Virus record (IMG/VR): IMGVR_UViG_3300006914_000015 | Span: 1 to 49,123 of that record | Source: a virus | DNA: 49,123 nt | Reading direction: 5' to 3' (one strand) | In this document: positions 6,168-14,589 of the stretch, piece after piece | Position numbering within the stretch: position 1 is the stretch's first letter | How the letters are laid out: every line of letters starts with the position of its first letter | Notes under the pieces: generated by a model | Told to the model about the DNA's origin: nothing | The model's input: only the letters and a program-made list of their open reading frames with translations | The model's database searches: none | Program-made: the position numbers and the translations under genes

Positions 6168-8312
6168 TCACCCCTTGCCGAGGGCAACCTGGACGTTCCC
6201 GCCGCGGCTGTTGACGTAGGACCGCAGGACTTCGGCCACCTGCCGGCCCACCGCGTAGCCGTCGGTGCCCATGCCGGCGTTGATCGTCACCGACGCGTTC
6301 ACGGTTATGCCACCGCCGCCCATTCCGCCGGGCGCGAACCTTCCGCCGTACCAGCGGGCGGAGTCAACCGACCCGGACATCAGCCGACTGTTCGGAATGA
6401 TGCTCCCGGCCGCTGGCGCGGTGAACAGTTCCGGCCCGCGCTCACCCACGAGGTAGGTGCGACCAGCGGCCACCGGGCCGCCGGAGGCGCGGCGCTCATC
6501 CTGTCGGAACGTGAGATAGTCCGACTCATAGACGTGCTTCTCGGTGACGGTAAATCCATAGGAGGCGCCATCGAGGTGGTTCAGGTCGGCAATCAACCGC
6601 CCAAGATTGTTGATCGCGTCCGTAAGGCCACGAGTGGCGATCTCGGCCTCGGTCTTCTGGGGCACATTCTTCAGAGACCCGATCATGTCGTCGATCTGCT
6701 TCTGGGTGAAGTGTGCCTTGTGCAGCATGTCTTCCAGTGCGGCCGTGTTGTTCTGGAATGCCGCGCGCGCGGCATCCGCACCGGCACCCGCCGCGATCAT
6801 CGCTTGGTACATCTGCATATTGGCGACCATGACCTGCAGCACGGCCTCGCGGTTGGCCAACCCCTGCTTGGTGTTGAGGCTGATCAGGCCGGTGTGCTGG
6901 TCGATGGCCCGGCCGTTCTGATCGAGCGTGTCCTTCAGCGAAAGCAGGGATTCGTGCCAACCCAGCGTGGCCCGCTGCGCATCGACCAGCACACCGAATA
7001 CATGCCCGACCGCAGCGGCGACCACCGTATCGAAGGTGGCCTTCATCTTGGACGCGGCGGAGGTCAACTTATCGAAATCGTCGGCAGTCAGAGCCGCGTT
7101 CGCCGCCACGGTGGTGAGCGCTCGGCCGACCACCTCGACGTCATTGGCGCCGTTGAAGGAGTCGAAAAACTGCTTCACCCCGCGCCCAAGCGACTCGATG
7201 AACGAGCCGAACGGGATCATCCGGCCGAACTTCTCGACCAGCCCACCGACCGCCGACCCGGCAGCGATGAACCACTCGGTGAGCTTCGACGCGGCCAGCA
7301 CGATCGCACCGATGGCGGCCGCCGCCCCGACCAGCACGTACACCAGCCCACGCAGCGACTCCTGGGCACCCTTGCCGCCACGGGCCATCAAATCGAACAT
7401 CAGCGACAGGCTGGTACCGACGTGCTCCAGATCGGTGGAGAACGCCTTCAGTAGCGGTACCGCCTGCTCAAGCATGTGGTTGATGCCGGGCATCAGGTTG
7501 GTAACGAACCCGCCGAGGCCGGACGCGACCGGCACCACCAGCCGCGACAAGCTGCCGAAGTCGATCGAATGCAGGCTCTTGCCCAGCGCGTCACCGAAGA
7601 TGCCGGCAGCGGCGATCAGCGGCTGCTTGAAGTCGCTCGTGGCCGCCTTCAGCTGGGCCGACAGGCTGTGGCCCATGGCGCTGAACGCCTTCTGCACGGC
7701 CGGGTCCTGGAGCTGCCCCACCACGCCCAGCGCGATGCCACCCAAGCCGGCGGCGCCCATCAGCGCGCCGCCAACGGCCGGCAGTGCCGCCACGACCGCG
7801 GTGGCGATCGCACCCCCGACGATCGGCCCGACGGCGGGCGTCGACAGGTAGCCCTGCAGGGCGGACATGAACGACTTGCCGCCCTCGCGGCCACCGTCCT
7901 CCGCGCCTTGACGCAACGCGCCAGTGAGACGCTTCTGCAGCGACTCCAGCCCCTTCAGCTCGCGCTGCGCCCCGAACAACTTCTCCAGGACATTGGCGTC
8001 ACCGGTGCGGTTGAACTCCTGCGCGAGCGCCCGGACCTCGCCCCGGGTGTGGATGAGCCGCTGATCCAGCGTGCCGAGGCTAGTGCGGTTATTGAGGTCG
8101 TCCATCCGCACCGACGCCCTGCCCGACTCGGCGCCGAGCAGCTTCATCGCCGCCGCCGCTTTCGCGGCATCGGGCGGGATCTTGGTGATGGACCGGTCGA
8201 GCTTGTCGACCTTCCGGTCGATGCCCTCGACCTTCTCCTCGACGCCCGCCGCCTCGGCCTTGAACTGGCCGGCTTTCAGTTCCAGCCCGACGCTCACCTT
8301 GCGATCGGCCAC
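6168..8312 (-). CDS. tape measure protein
   Basis: 714 aa. The N-terminus is coiled-coil-like (KVEGIDRKVDKLDRSITKI), followed by Gly/Ala-rich hydrophobic segments (about 155-205 and 320-365) and a C-terminal NASVTINAGMG region common to actinophage tape measures. It sets tail length and may help DNA pass the membrane. By the usual ~1.5 angstrom per residue rule the tail would be a little over 100 nm, supporting a siphovirus. It follows the tail chaperone genes. Confidence 0.92.
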   Translation of the reverse strand: MADRKVSVGLELKAGQFKAEAAGVEEKVEGIDRKVDKLDRSITKIPPDAAKAAAAMKLLGAESGRASVRMDDLNNRTSLGTLDQRLIHTRGEVRALAQEFNRTGDANVLEKLFGAQRELKGLESLQKRLTGALRQGAEDGGREGGKSFMSALQGYLSTPAVGPIVGGAIATAVVAALPAVGGALMGAAGLGGIALGVVGQLQDPAVQKAFSAMGHSLSAQLKAATSDFKQPLIAAAGIFGDALGKSLHSIDFGSLSRLVVPVASGLGGFVTNLMPGINHMLEQAVPLLKAFSTDLEHVGTSLSLMFDLMARGGKGAQESLRGLVYVLVGAAAAIGAIVLAASKLTEWFIAAGSAVGGLVEKFGRMIPFGSFIESLGRGVKQFFDSFNGANDVEVVGRALTTVAANAALTADDFDKLTSAASKMKATFDTVVAAAVGHVFGVLVDAQRATLGWHESLLSLKDTLDQNGRAIDQHTGLISLNTKQGLANREAVLQVMVANMQMYQAMIAAGAGADAARAAFQNNTAALEDMLHKAHFTQKQIDDMIGSLKNVPQKTEAEIATRGLTDAINNLGRLIADLNHLDGASYGFTVTEKHVYESDYLTFRQDERRASGGPVAAGRTYLVGERGPELFTAPAAGSIIPNSRLMSGSVDSARWYGGRFAPGGMGGGGITVNASVTINAGMGTDGYAVGRQVAEVLRSYVNSRGGNVQVALGKG

Positions 8313-8325
8313 GCGAACCCCCTCG

Positions 8326-8724
8326 TCAGGTCGCGCGGATGACCGCGTATTTCACGCCCCGCTGTGGGCGCTTCGATTCGGCGTCGTTGCCCGTCTCGGC
8401 TTCAAGGATTCGGCAGGCTTCACAGGTGGACCGGTGGACCTGCCACGTGCCGGCCGTCCCTTGGTCGTGCGACACATCCCGCGGCTGGCCGCATTCCCTG
8501 CACTCGGCGGCTTCCTCTTCCAGCAGCGCCAGGAGCAGGTTTCGGTCCTCGTCCGTCCACAGCGGCTCGGGCTGGCTGTGAGTCAGTCGTCCGTCGGCGT
8601 CGTGGAAGTATCGGGTGACGGGCTCTCGGCCAAGGAGCCGTGATCGGGGTTGGTCGACGGCTCGGGCTGCCTCGACTTCGCGCCGGAGCTCCGGCTGAGC
8701 ACGGAGGCGGCGACGGAGAAAGGG
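8326..8724 (-). CDS. tail assembly chaperone, -1 frameshift extension (gpGT-type)
   Basis: Open in the -1 frame relative to the gene at 8583-9245, right after a stop at 8728-8730, and ending in TGA at 8326. The frame encodes LLGREPVTRYFHDADG, EPLWTDEDRNLLLALLEEE and a zinc-like CRECGQ ... CEACR. It has no start of its own and keeps good codon use to the end, so it should be made as a fusion to the upstream chaperone. The long form would bridge the tape measure and tail tube subunits during assembly. Confidence 0.8.
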   Translation of the reverse strand, partial: PFLRRRLRAQPELRREVEAARAVDQPRSRLLGREPVTRYFHDADGRLTHSQPEPLWTDEDRNLLLALLEEEAAECRECGQPRDVSHDQGTAGTWQVHRSTCEACRILEAETGNDAESKRPQRGVKYAVIRAT

Positions 8725-9245
8725 ATCTCAGACGAGTCGTCGTTCACACGCCACGCGGCGTTGGCCAGCTTCTGCCAGTCCCCGTCGGACAGCTTGTCGG
8801 CCAGCCGCTCCACCTGGTCGGGCTTCATGGGTGGGTCCAGTGCCGAGGCGGCAACGATGGCGCACACCCACGGGTGGTACAGGTCGAGGTACGCCTCGTC
8901 GTCCATGTCGGGCGTCTTGACCGGCCGCTTGGCCACTAGGTCCCGCCACCTGCGCCGCGGCGTCACCGCCCGGAAGACGAACGACCGCAGGTACTGCTGC
9001 ATCTGCTCGCGTAGTTCGGCCATCCGGGCGGCGATCTCGGAGCCCGGCCCGTCGCCGGCCAGGTTGGTCGCCGCCTGCGTGATGTCGCCGAGCTGCGCGT
9101 CCAGGCGCTCGTACTCGGACTTCAGGCCGCCCTTGACGCAGATAGTGACAGCGGTCTGCGCCGGCTCCGCCTCGTCGATGATGGACTCGATGTCCCAGGT
9201 CACGCCGGTCACCGCCCACACGTCGGGCAGCGGGGCGCTAGCCAC
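8583..9245 (-). CDS. tail assembly chaperone (gpG-type)
   Basis: 220 aa. Recognisable actinophage chaperone pattern: AVTICVKGGL near residue 32, a coiled stretch with AARMAELREQM, FRAVTPRRRWRDLV, then AAWRVNDDSSEIPFS near residue 175. It lies between the major tail protein and the tape measure. Ribosomes reading through make this short form; slippage at 8718-8724 yields the longer form ending at 8326. The N-terminus overlaps the preceding gene by 37 bp. Confidence 0.88.
   Translation of the reverse strand: MASAPLPDVWAVTGVTWDIESIIDEAEPAQTAVTICVKGGLKSEYERLDAQLGDITQAATNLAGDGPGSEIAARMAELREQMQQYLRSFVFRAVTPRRRWRDLVAKRPVKTPDMDDEAYLDLYHPWVCAIVAASALDPPMKPDQVERLADKLSDGDWQKLANAAWRVNDDSSEIPFSVAASVLSRSSGAKSRQPEPSTNPDHGSLAESPSPDTSTTPTDD
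8718..8724 (-). promoter_or_regulatory. programmed -1 frameshift slippery heptamer
   Basis: On the coding strand the heptamer is C CCT TTC (X XXY YYZ, with XXX=CCC and YYY=TTT) in the zero frame of the chaperone, codons ATC-CCT-TTC. It lies four bases downstream of the last stop in the -1 frame, so slippage gives the longest possible fusion. Tail chaperone frameshifting is conserved across siphoviruses. Confidence 0.78.
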
Positions 9246-9520
9246 AGCAGCACGTCATCGGTGGGCGGTACCTCGACGGGCACGGTCACCGCGTGCGTGA
9301 GGACGCCGTCGCCGCTCGGGTCGAACTGCTGTTTGCCCTTGTCATTCAGCAGCTTCATCCGCAGAGTCAGCTTCCCGTCCGCGTACGTTGGCCGCTCGTC
9401 GTGCGGCACGTGGTGCGGGTTGATGCCGTTGAGGCGTAGCCAGTCACAAAGCCGGTCGCGGAATGCGGCGTCCTTGCGGACGCGCTCCTCTACGTCGGCG
9501 TACTCGGGTTCGTCGGTCAT
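9209..9520 (-). CDS. tail-region protein of unknown function
   Basis: 103 aa, between the major tail protein and the chaperone. Acidic N-terminus, then DRLCDWLRLNGINPHHVP and a beta-rich part KLTLRMKLL; the end has CPTCGR, a possible half zinc site. Small proteins in this slot occur in many actinophages. Its start follows the strong hairpin at 9557-9592. No function known to me. Confidence 0.75.
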   Translation of the reverse strand: MTDEPEYADVEERVRKDAAFRDRLCDWLRLNGINPHHVPHDERPTYADGKLTLRMKLLNDKGKQQFDPSGDGVLTHAVTVPVEVPPTDDVLLWLAPRCPTCGR

Positions 9521-9556
9521 TGCTCTCGCAGCCCCTTGCCAGCCCCTGGAGATGAA

Positions 9557-9592
9557 GGAAGGACGGACCGGGGCTGCCGAGTCCGTCCTTCC
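9557..9592. terminator. 12-bp perfect hairpin after the major tail gene
   Basis: GGAAGGACGGAC (9557-9568) pairs perfectly with GTCCGTCCTTCC (9581-9592) around a 12-nt loop. Placed just downstream of the major tail protein it probably works as a partial terminator or RNA stabiliser, giving more tail tube than downstream chaperone message. Confidence 0.75.
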
Positions 9593-9604
9593 GTCCTTGG
9601 TTGA

Positions 9605-10084
9605 TCAGGCGACGACCGCGCGCGAGGCGTACCCGTTCTCGTTGACCATGAAGTCGACCATGAAGTCCCACACGCCATCAGGCTTCGGGTCGGTCTCGTC
9701 CGGCTCGCCCGACTCCACGCCGTACACCGACACCTTCTGCGTGGAGAGGACCGCCGTGGCCTTGTCGATACCGCGCCGCACCCACAGGTAGCCGGCGGTC
9801 CGGTACGGGAACAGGTTCCACGCGGTGTCGGTCGTGCCGTCATGGTGGAACGTCACCTTGATGGTCCAGTCGATGCGGCCCGCCCGCGCCGCGTTGGCAA
9901 CGCTGCCCAGGTTCGATACGTCCACCTTCCCGGTCGCCGGGGTGATCTCCAGCCCATCGGGGGTGATGAACGTTTCCAGCCGCGTCGAGCCGGTAGTCAG
10001 CTCCGTGACCGTCGGGGACTGGATGTTGGCGATGCTGGTGGCGAAGCCGACGATGACCCGGCCATCGATGGGAACAACGGCCAT
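9605..10084 (-). CDS. major tail (tube) protein
   Basis: 159 aa; start MAVVPIDGRVIVGFA. Beta-rich with a helix, EITPATGKVDVSNLG and WTIKVTFHHDG, then FPYRTAGYLWVRRGID. It has the size of an HK97/lambda-type tail tube subunit and is placed before the chaperones and followed by a strong hairpin. It polymerises to form the flexible tail. Confidence 0.85.
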   Translation of the reverse strand: MAVVPIDGRVIVGFATSIANIQSPTVTELTTGSTRLETFITPDGLEITPATGKVDVSNLGSVANAARAGRIDWTIKVTFHHDGTTDTAWNLFPYRTAGYLWVRRGIDKATAVLSTQKVSVYGVESGEPDETDPKPDGVWDFMVDFMVNENGYASRAVVA

Positions 10085-10086
10085 TG

Positions 10087-10356
10087 CTACTTCTCCTCGG
10101 TGTTGGCCGACGCCGAGTCGGCGGGCTCGTCGGATGTGTCAGATGCGGACTTCGCCTTGGCCTTGCTCTTCGGCTCGGGCTTCGCGTCGAGATCGGGCGC
10201 CTCCGCGTAGTCCGACAGCCGGACTTGGTCTCGCCCGTCGCGGCCCAGCGCTTCGGATACGCGCAGCCAGCCGCGCGCGCGGTGATGGTCGAGGGACGTT
10301 TCGGGGACGACGCCGACACCGCCGGTCTCCGGCAGGCGCATCACATACCAGTCCAT
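10087..10356 (-). CDS. small tail/neck-region protein
   Basis: 89 aa. Globular N-terminal 55 residues (MDWYVMRLPETGG, RGWLRVSEAL) followed by a disordered acidic/Lys-Ala tail (PEPKSKAKAKSASDTSDE). Two bases separate it from the major tail gene. It may be a tail-tube accessory or Ig-lacking decoration; no family name recognised. Confidence 0.7.
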   Translation of the reverse strand: MDWYVMRLPETGGVGVVPETSLDHHRARGWLRVSEALGRDGRDQVRLSDYAEAPDLDAKPEPKSKAKAKSASDTSDEPADSASANTEEK

Positions 10357-10371
10357 GCAGGCCTCCCAGGG

Positions 10372-10713
10372 CTAGATGCGGTAAGCCTCATAGGTCACGC
10401 CGGTGAGCGCGCCGGAGAAGTTGAGCGTTGCCACATCGCCGCCCGCCGCGTTGATCGCAGCCAGCGGTATGAACGCCATCCGCGAACCGGTCGCCGGGCA
10501 CACCTGCGACGTGGGTGTGCCGGTGTTCCCGAGCCCCGTCGTCGTCGAATCCGAGACGGTCAGCGTCGTCGCCGTACCGGTGGTGATGATGCGCAGCAGC
10601 ACACCCGTCGGGCCGAACTGGTTACGCGCGATCGTGTCCGATGCGGCTGGCGTCAACGCCGTCGGCGTCGTGAGCGCGCCATTGGACACGCTCTGGGTGT
10701 TCTGTGCCGTCAC
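10372..10713 (-). CDS. virion structural protein, hypothetical
   Basis: 113 aa, Thr/Ala/Gly-rich and beta-strand dominated (LLRIITTGTATTLTVSDS, then VATLNFSGALTGVTYEAY), without catalytic motifs or signal peptide. Start follows GGAGG. Its position between the tail terminator-like gene and the tail tube suggests a structural or decoration role; similar composition is seen in the protein at 13696-14163. Confidence 0.7.
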   Translation of the reverse strand: MTAQNTQSVSNGALTTPTALTPAASDTIARNQFGPTGVLLRIITTGTATTLTVSDSTTTGLGNTGTPTSQVCPATGSRMAFIPLAAINAAGGDVATLNFSGALTGVTYEAYRI

Positions 10714-10761
10714 CGGCGAACCTCCTAAGTGGATGCACGGAAACCGCGCACGGCGGCGAAA

Positions 10762-11208
10762 TCAGGTAGTGGCAAAGGTGCGGTACACGACGATCAGGTC
10801 CATGACGGGATCGCCGGTCGTGTCGGTGCGGGTGGGCACCCCGGCGCCCTGCTCCTGCCGGATCAGCCCACAGTCGAGGCCGGCGACAACGAGGCGCTTG
10901 TTCAGCCACGCCGCCCGGGCCCGCTGCCCGACCGCGCGCGCGGCGATCTCGGCGTCCTCCGGGGTTGAGCCGGAGACACCTCCGCCGACGCAGTGACAGA
11001 TCCAGCGGACCATCGGCGTACCGGACACACCGTCGAGGGCGTCAGCGTCACTGGGTGGCCATTCGACTGTGGCGTACGTGACCACATAGGGCGGCGCGGC
11101 CGGCGGTGACAGGTTCGGCACCCCGCCCGGGTACACCGTCAGCGACGCATCACCGCGCAGGAGTGCGATGCCGGCCGCGACGAGCGCCTGGTCGAACCCG
11201 TCGGTCAC
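10762..11208 (-). CDS. tail terminator-like (tail completion) protein
   Basis: 148 aa. FDQALVAAGIALLRGD at the start, then PYVVTYATVEWPP, a typical pattern of gpU-like tail terminators (helix then beta sandwich). It would cap the tail tube and join it to the head. It overlaps the HK97-gp10-like gene by one base. Confidence 0.7.
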   Translation of the reverse strand: MTDGFDQALVAAGIALLRGDASLTVYPGGVPNLSPPAAPPYVVTYATVEWPPSDADALDGVSGTPMVRWICHCVGGGVSGSTPEDAEIAARAVGQRARAAWLNKRLVVAGLDCGLIRQEQGAGVPTRTDTTGDPVMDLIVVYRTFATT

Positions 11209-11642
11209 TACCCGCCGTCCGGGTCGACCGTCGGGCCGCCCTCGGGCGGCTTCTCTCCAGCGATCAGCGACTCACCGAGCTCGGCGACGAAGTGCTCGAA
11301 GCGCGGCAGTTCGGCGTCCAACGCCGGGCTCAGATGCGGGATGGGCGCGTTGTTCTGGCTGCCGTACTCCAACAGCCGCCCGAGCCCGCCCTGCAGCTTC
11401 GCGCGGTCCGGGCCGACCTCGCCGACGATGGAGCCACCGCCCGACTTCACGTCGTAGCTGATCGCCCTCGGGTAGTGCGGCAGGTAACCCCGGTGCGACG
11501 CGGCGCGGATGGTCCGCTGCGCCTGCCTCTTGATATTGAGGCAGCCTTGCCCGACGATGCGCTTACCGCGCTCCTCGACTTCATCGGCAGCCTTCCGCAA
11601 GTCGGCGGCAAGCTCCTTCAGGCCCTCGGATTTGGCGCCCAT
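11208..11642 (-). CDS. HK97 gp10-like neck/tail completion protein
   Basis: 144 aa. An N-terminal helix (LKELAADLRKAADEVEERG) leads into KRIVGQGCLNIKRQAQRTI, the usual start of the HK97-gp10 family, and ends in a region with LLEYGSQNNAPIPHLSPAL as in family members. It takes part in joining head and tail. Gene order (after DUF6093, before tail terminator) agrees. Confidence 0.82.
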   Translation of the reverse strand: MGAKSEGLKELAADLRKAADEVEERGKRIVGQGCLNIKRQAQRTIRAASHRGYLPHYPRAISYDVKSGGGSIVGEVGPDRAKLQGGLGRLLEYGSQNNAPIPHLSPALDAELPRFEHFVAELGESLIAGEKPPEGGPTVDPDGG

Positions 11643-12043
11643 CAGCCGCTCGTCTCGACCATGGGGAACCGCCGCGCGGTGGCGTAGCTCTTGTGCGCCG
11701 GCCCGCGCAGCCTGAACGTCTTCCCGACCAGGCTTGCGTCAAGCAAGCAAGTTGTGATGGTCACCAGATCGTCCGGCTGCACCGCCGCGGTCGTATCCGT
11801 CACCGGCAGGTGCAACGTCAACTGGCCGATGAACGCCGCCGCCTCGCCGACCTCCGACGGGTTCGCCACAGGCGTCGCCTGCTGAACCTTGCAGGGGCCG
11901 GTGTACACCGTCGCGAGCGTCGGGGTGATGACGCCGGTCTCCGGGTCCACCGACGAGTCGGAGCGATGCCCTACAGTGCACGCGTCCTGCATCAACGCAA
12001 GCGCCGCGGTACGGCCACGCGCGATCAGGGTCGAGGCGGACAT
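11642..12043 (-). CDS. DUF6093-like head-tail connector
   Basis: 133 aa from ATG 12043, preceded by GAGGAGG. Motifs match DUF6093: LIARGRTAALALMQDAC, GVITPTLATVYTGPCKVQQ, VGKTFRLRGPAHKSYATARR. These proteins occupy the head-tail stopper slot in actinophages. It is one base from the gp10-like gene. Confidence 0.8.
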   Translation of the reverse strand: MSASTLIARGRTAALALMQDACTVGHRSDSSVDPETGVITPTLATVYTGPCKVQQATPVANPSEVGEAAAFIGQLTLHLPVTDTTAAVQPDDLVTITTCLLDASLVGKTFRLRGPAHKSYATARRFPMVETSG

Positions 12044-12053
12044 GGCCACCTCC

Positions 12054-13649
12054 TCAGCAGGTGCACGGATGCCTTGTGGTGCCGGTGTTCGGGTGGGCCG
12101 TGACGCCGGTATCCGGTCGACCGGTAGTTCCCGTGTTTGGGTGATGGGTTGTGCAGTCGCATGGCGACGCGACACCCGCGAGCACGCGGACGGGGGCCAG
12201 CCGGAACCGGGTGAACGTGGGGACGACTAGGACCGGTGCCGGCGGCAGGGCGGACGGTCCGAGCAACTGCGGCGGCGAGACCGAGGCGGGAGCGTACCCG
12301 GGCCGGACGAACGCCGCAGCAATCAGGATCGGTGCGGGTGGCAGAATCGGCGCGGCCGCCGGGAACTGCGGCGTAGCGACGACGATTTGCGGCTGGCGCG
12401 GCTGCCACGTCGAGGTGACGACCACGACCGGCGCGACTGACTGCGGCAGCGGCGACGGGGTGAGCGTGATGGTCGCGGCGAGAGGCGGCTGCGACTGGCT
12501 CGGGTTGACCCAGACCGGGGCGGACGGCTCAGGTGGGCCAGACGGGAGCGGGGCCGGGATAGCGACGACCGGCGGGGCCGACTGCGGCCGGAACTGTTGC
12601 GGCGCGACCAGGACCGACGCCGGTGACGCCTGCGGGGCCAGGAACGGCGGGGTGAGGCTGGTGGGCGCCACCTGCGCCGGGCGGAACTGCTGCGGCGCGA
12701 CGACGATGGGCGCCGCTGGTTGAGGTAGCGGCGGCGGTATGACGACGATCGGCGCGACGAGCGCGGGGCGGAACTGCTGCGCGACGACAGCTCCGGCCGA
12801 CGGCAGTATCCCGGCCGTGGCGACGGGTATCTGCGGCTGGGACACCGATATGGTGGGCGACTGCGGTACCCGCGCCTGCGGCGCCACCACGATCTGCGGC
12901 AGCCGGAGGACCTGTGGTGGCCCAATGGTGGGTGCCACCACGAGCGGACCGACCCGTGTTACCGACGACTGCTGCCGGACGATCGACACCTGCGCGTCGA
13001 AGGAGCCCGATACGGTGGTGCCGATCAGCGCGCCGAGCCACGCACCGACCTTGTCGTTGCCGGCGCAGGTTGCCTGGACCGTGCCGGAGTTACCGGCGGT
13101 TGCCTGGACCTTGTAATCGGCGGTAACGTCCGACGCGTTGTCGGTGATCTCGGTAAAGCCGGTGGGCGGGGTCCAGGCCCCGCCCGACCAGTTGGTGCCG
13201 GCGAAGAACAGCAACTCGTCCGGACCGGTCGTGGTGAACGACACGGCCGGGGTGGTGGTCGAGTTGGTATTTCCGCCGTCGCCGGTGGACGAGGTGTTGC
13301 CATCCCACGGGTTACCGCTGGCGATGCACGAGGTGAAGCGGTGAGCCTGACCCTCGGCATAGCCCGACGCCGAGAGAGTGAACGCGTAGGTACCGGAATC
13401 CGCACCGGTGGCCCGCTTCCACAGCACATTGACGCTGTGGTTGCCGGCCGAACCCGCGTTGACAGTCCGGGGACTATTCGGTGCGTGGGCGAAACCGCTC
13501 GGACCGGTAACCGCGACCGCGGAGCCGTCGATGAAGATCTCGACGACGAGGATGTCCCCGGAAGCGACGGACGCCGGCACCGCAAGGCTGAGCGTCGTCC
13601 CGCCGGTACTCGTCCACGCGCCTGAAGTGCCGAAGGCGGGTGCTGCCAC
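12054..13649 (-). CDS. proline-rich virion fibre/stalk protein with Cys-His tip
   Basis: 531 aa. Residues 1-215 form a beta-sandwich-like domain (TSTGGTTLSLAVPASVASGD, NSPRTVNAGSAGNHSVNVLW). Residues ~225-495 are an imperfect proline repeat, with VAPQQFRPA or a close form three times and many IVV/VVV-P blocks, likely an extended rod. The last 35 residues start CDCTTHHPNTG and end RHPCTC, with HPNTGTT twice: two C-x-C pairs and several His, a possible metal or disulfide knob. No signal peptide. It sits between connector genes, so a head or neck fibre is likely. Function is inferred. Confidence 0.75.
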   Translation of the reverse strand: MAAPAFGTSGAWTSTGGTTLSLAVPASVASGDILVVEIFIDGSAVAVTGPSGFAHAPNSPRTVNAGSAGNHSVNVLWKRATGADSGTYAFTLSASGYAEGQAHRFTSCIASGNPWDGNTSSTGDGGNTNSTTTPAVSFTTTGPDELLFFAGTNWSGGAWTPPTGFTEITDNASDVTADYKVQATAGNSGTVQATCAGNDKVGAWLGALIGTTVSGSFDAQVSIVRQQSSVTRVGPLVVAPTIGPPQVLRLPQIVVAPQARVPQSPTISVSQPQIPVATAGILPSAGAVVAQQFRPALVAPIVVIPPPLPQPAAPIVVAPQQFRPAQVAPTSLTPPFLAPQASPASVLVAPQQFRPQSAPPVVAIPAPLPSGPPEPSAPVWVNPSQSQPPLAATITLTPSPLPQSVAPVVVVTSTWQPRQPQIVVATPQFPAAAPILPPAPILIAAAFVRPGYAPASVSPPQLLGPSALPPAPVLVVPTFTRFRLAPVRVLAGVASPCDCTTHHPNTGTTGRPDTGVTAHPNTGTTRHPCTC

Positions 13650-13695
13650 CGGTCACCCCGCCCTAGTCGACGATGACGATATCGGTACTAATGAC

Positions 13696-14163
13696 CTAAC
13701 AGCGTTCGAAGATCATCGAGGCGCGCACGTTCACCGACGACTGCGACGTGCACCGGATCACCATGCCGTTGGACACCGCCGTGTCGTAGCCCTCGCCGAA
13801 GTTCCAGGGCCTGACGACGGTCCCGTTGACGGCCATGGTGAACGAGTCGATCGGGGTGAGTACCGTCGGCTCCGACGTGGACGCGTAGAACCCGGTGAAG
13901 CCGGCCGTGATGGATCGGCCGTAGATCTGGTTGACGGTGCCGGTGGTGTTGTTCGTGCCCGGCGTCGAGTTCGTCGCCAGCGTCGACGTGCAGATCTCGA
14001 CCAGGATGCCGGTCGCGGCCGCGGACGCGTCGAAGCCGATGTCGATAGCGCGCAGGTCGATACCGAACTGCGCCGGTGCGATGACGCACAGAATCGTCTT
14101 CGCCACGCCGCTGGACAGCGCTACCGCGGCCCCGGTCTGCAGCGAATAGCCAGCCTTAGCCAT
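13696..14163 (-). CDS. virion structural protein (beta-rich), hypothetical
   Basis: 155 aa from ATG 14163 with GAAAGGAAA upstream. Starts MAKAGYSLQTGAAVALS and is beta-rich (IDIGFDASAAATGILVEIC, FTGFYASTSEP), ending in FERC. It looks like a jelly-roll decoration or spike subunit. It lies in the accessory block between head connectors and the proline-rich fibre. No catalytic motif; no family recognised. Confidence 0.7.
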   Translation of the reverse strand: MAKAGYSLQTGAAVALSSGVAKTILCVIAPAQFGIDLRAIDIGFDASAAATGILVEICTSTLATNSTPGTNNTTGTVNQIYGRSITAGFTGFYASTSEPTVLTPIDSFTMAVNGTVVRPWNFGEGYDTAVSNGMVIRCTSQSSVNVRASMIFERC

Positions 14164-14206
14164 GCGAGTTTCCTTTCAGGCGACGAGTGCGCCGAGGGTA
14201 TACGGA

Positions 14207-14589
14207 TCAGTTCAGCGGTGCGCTGTTGTCAGGGAAATTGCGTCCTGAGCTTGTGTTCCTCGCTCGCGCGCTCCTAGGGCGATTCCCATCGCGCCAAGAG
14301 CGCGCGATATTCTCGCTATGTGTCACGGCCTCAAGGTGATCGGGATTAACACAGAGCTTTACCCGGCACGTGTGGTCGATCTCCGTTCCTCCGGCATGGC
14401 CCCACGGTGAACGAGATAGCTCGCCACATGCGCGCCCAGCAGTCGGGTAGGCCTCCCACCCGGAGCACAGATCCGGCCATAGCCGTTAGTGCCCGTGGCC
14501 CCCGTCCAGATCCAATGGCCATCAGGATCGACGAAGTACTTCCCCTGAAGTCGTTGCGCCAGAGGCTTCGGCTTTGGCCCGGTCTTCAC
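14207..14589 (-). pseudogene. HNH homing-type endonuclease with a frameshift
   Basis: Starts at GTG 14589, GTGA-overlapping the beta-helix gene. The first frame reads GKYFVDPDGHWIWTG and SYLVHRGAMPEE, then runs out of frame to a stop at 14359. The other frame continues TEIDHTCRVKLCVNPDHLE and ends at 14207. Both halves together make a normal HNH domain of about 127 residues, so about one base seems missing near 14395-14400. Either a decayed intron-less homing endonuclease or a sequencing error. Confidence 0.8.
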
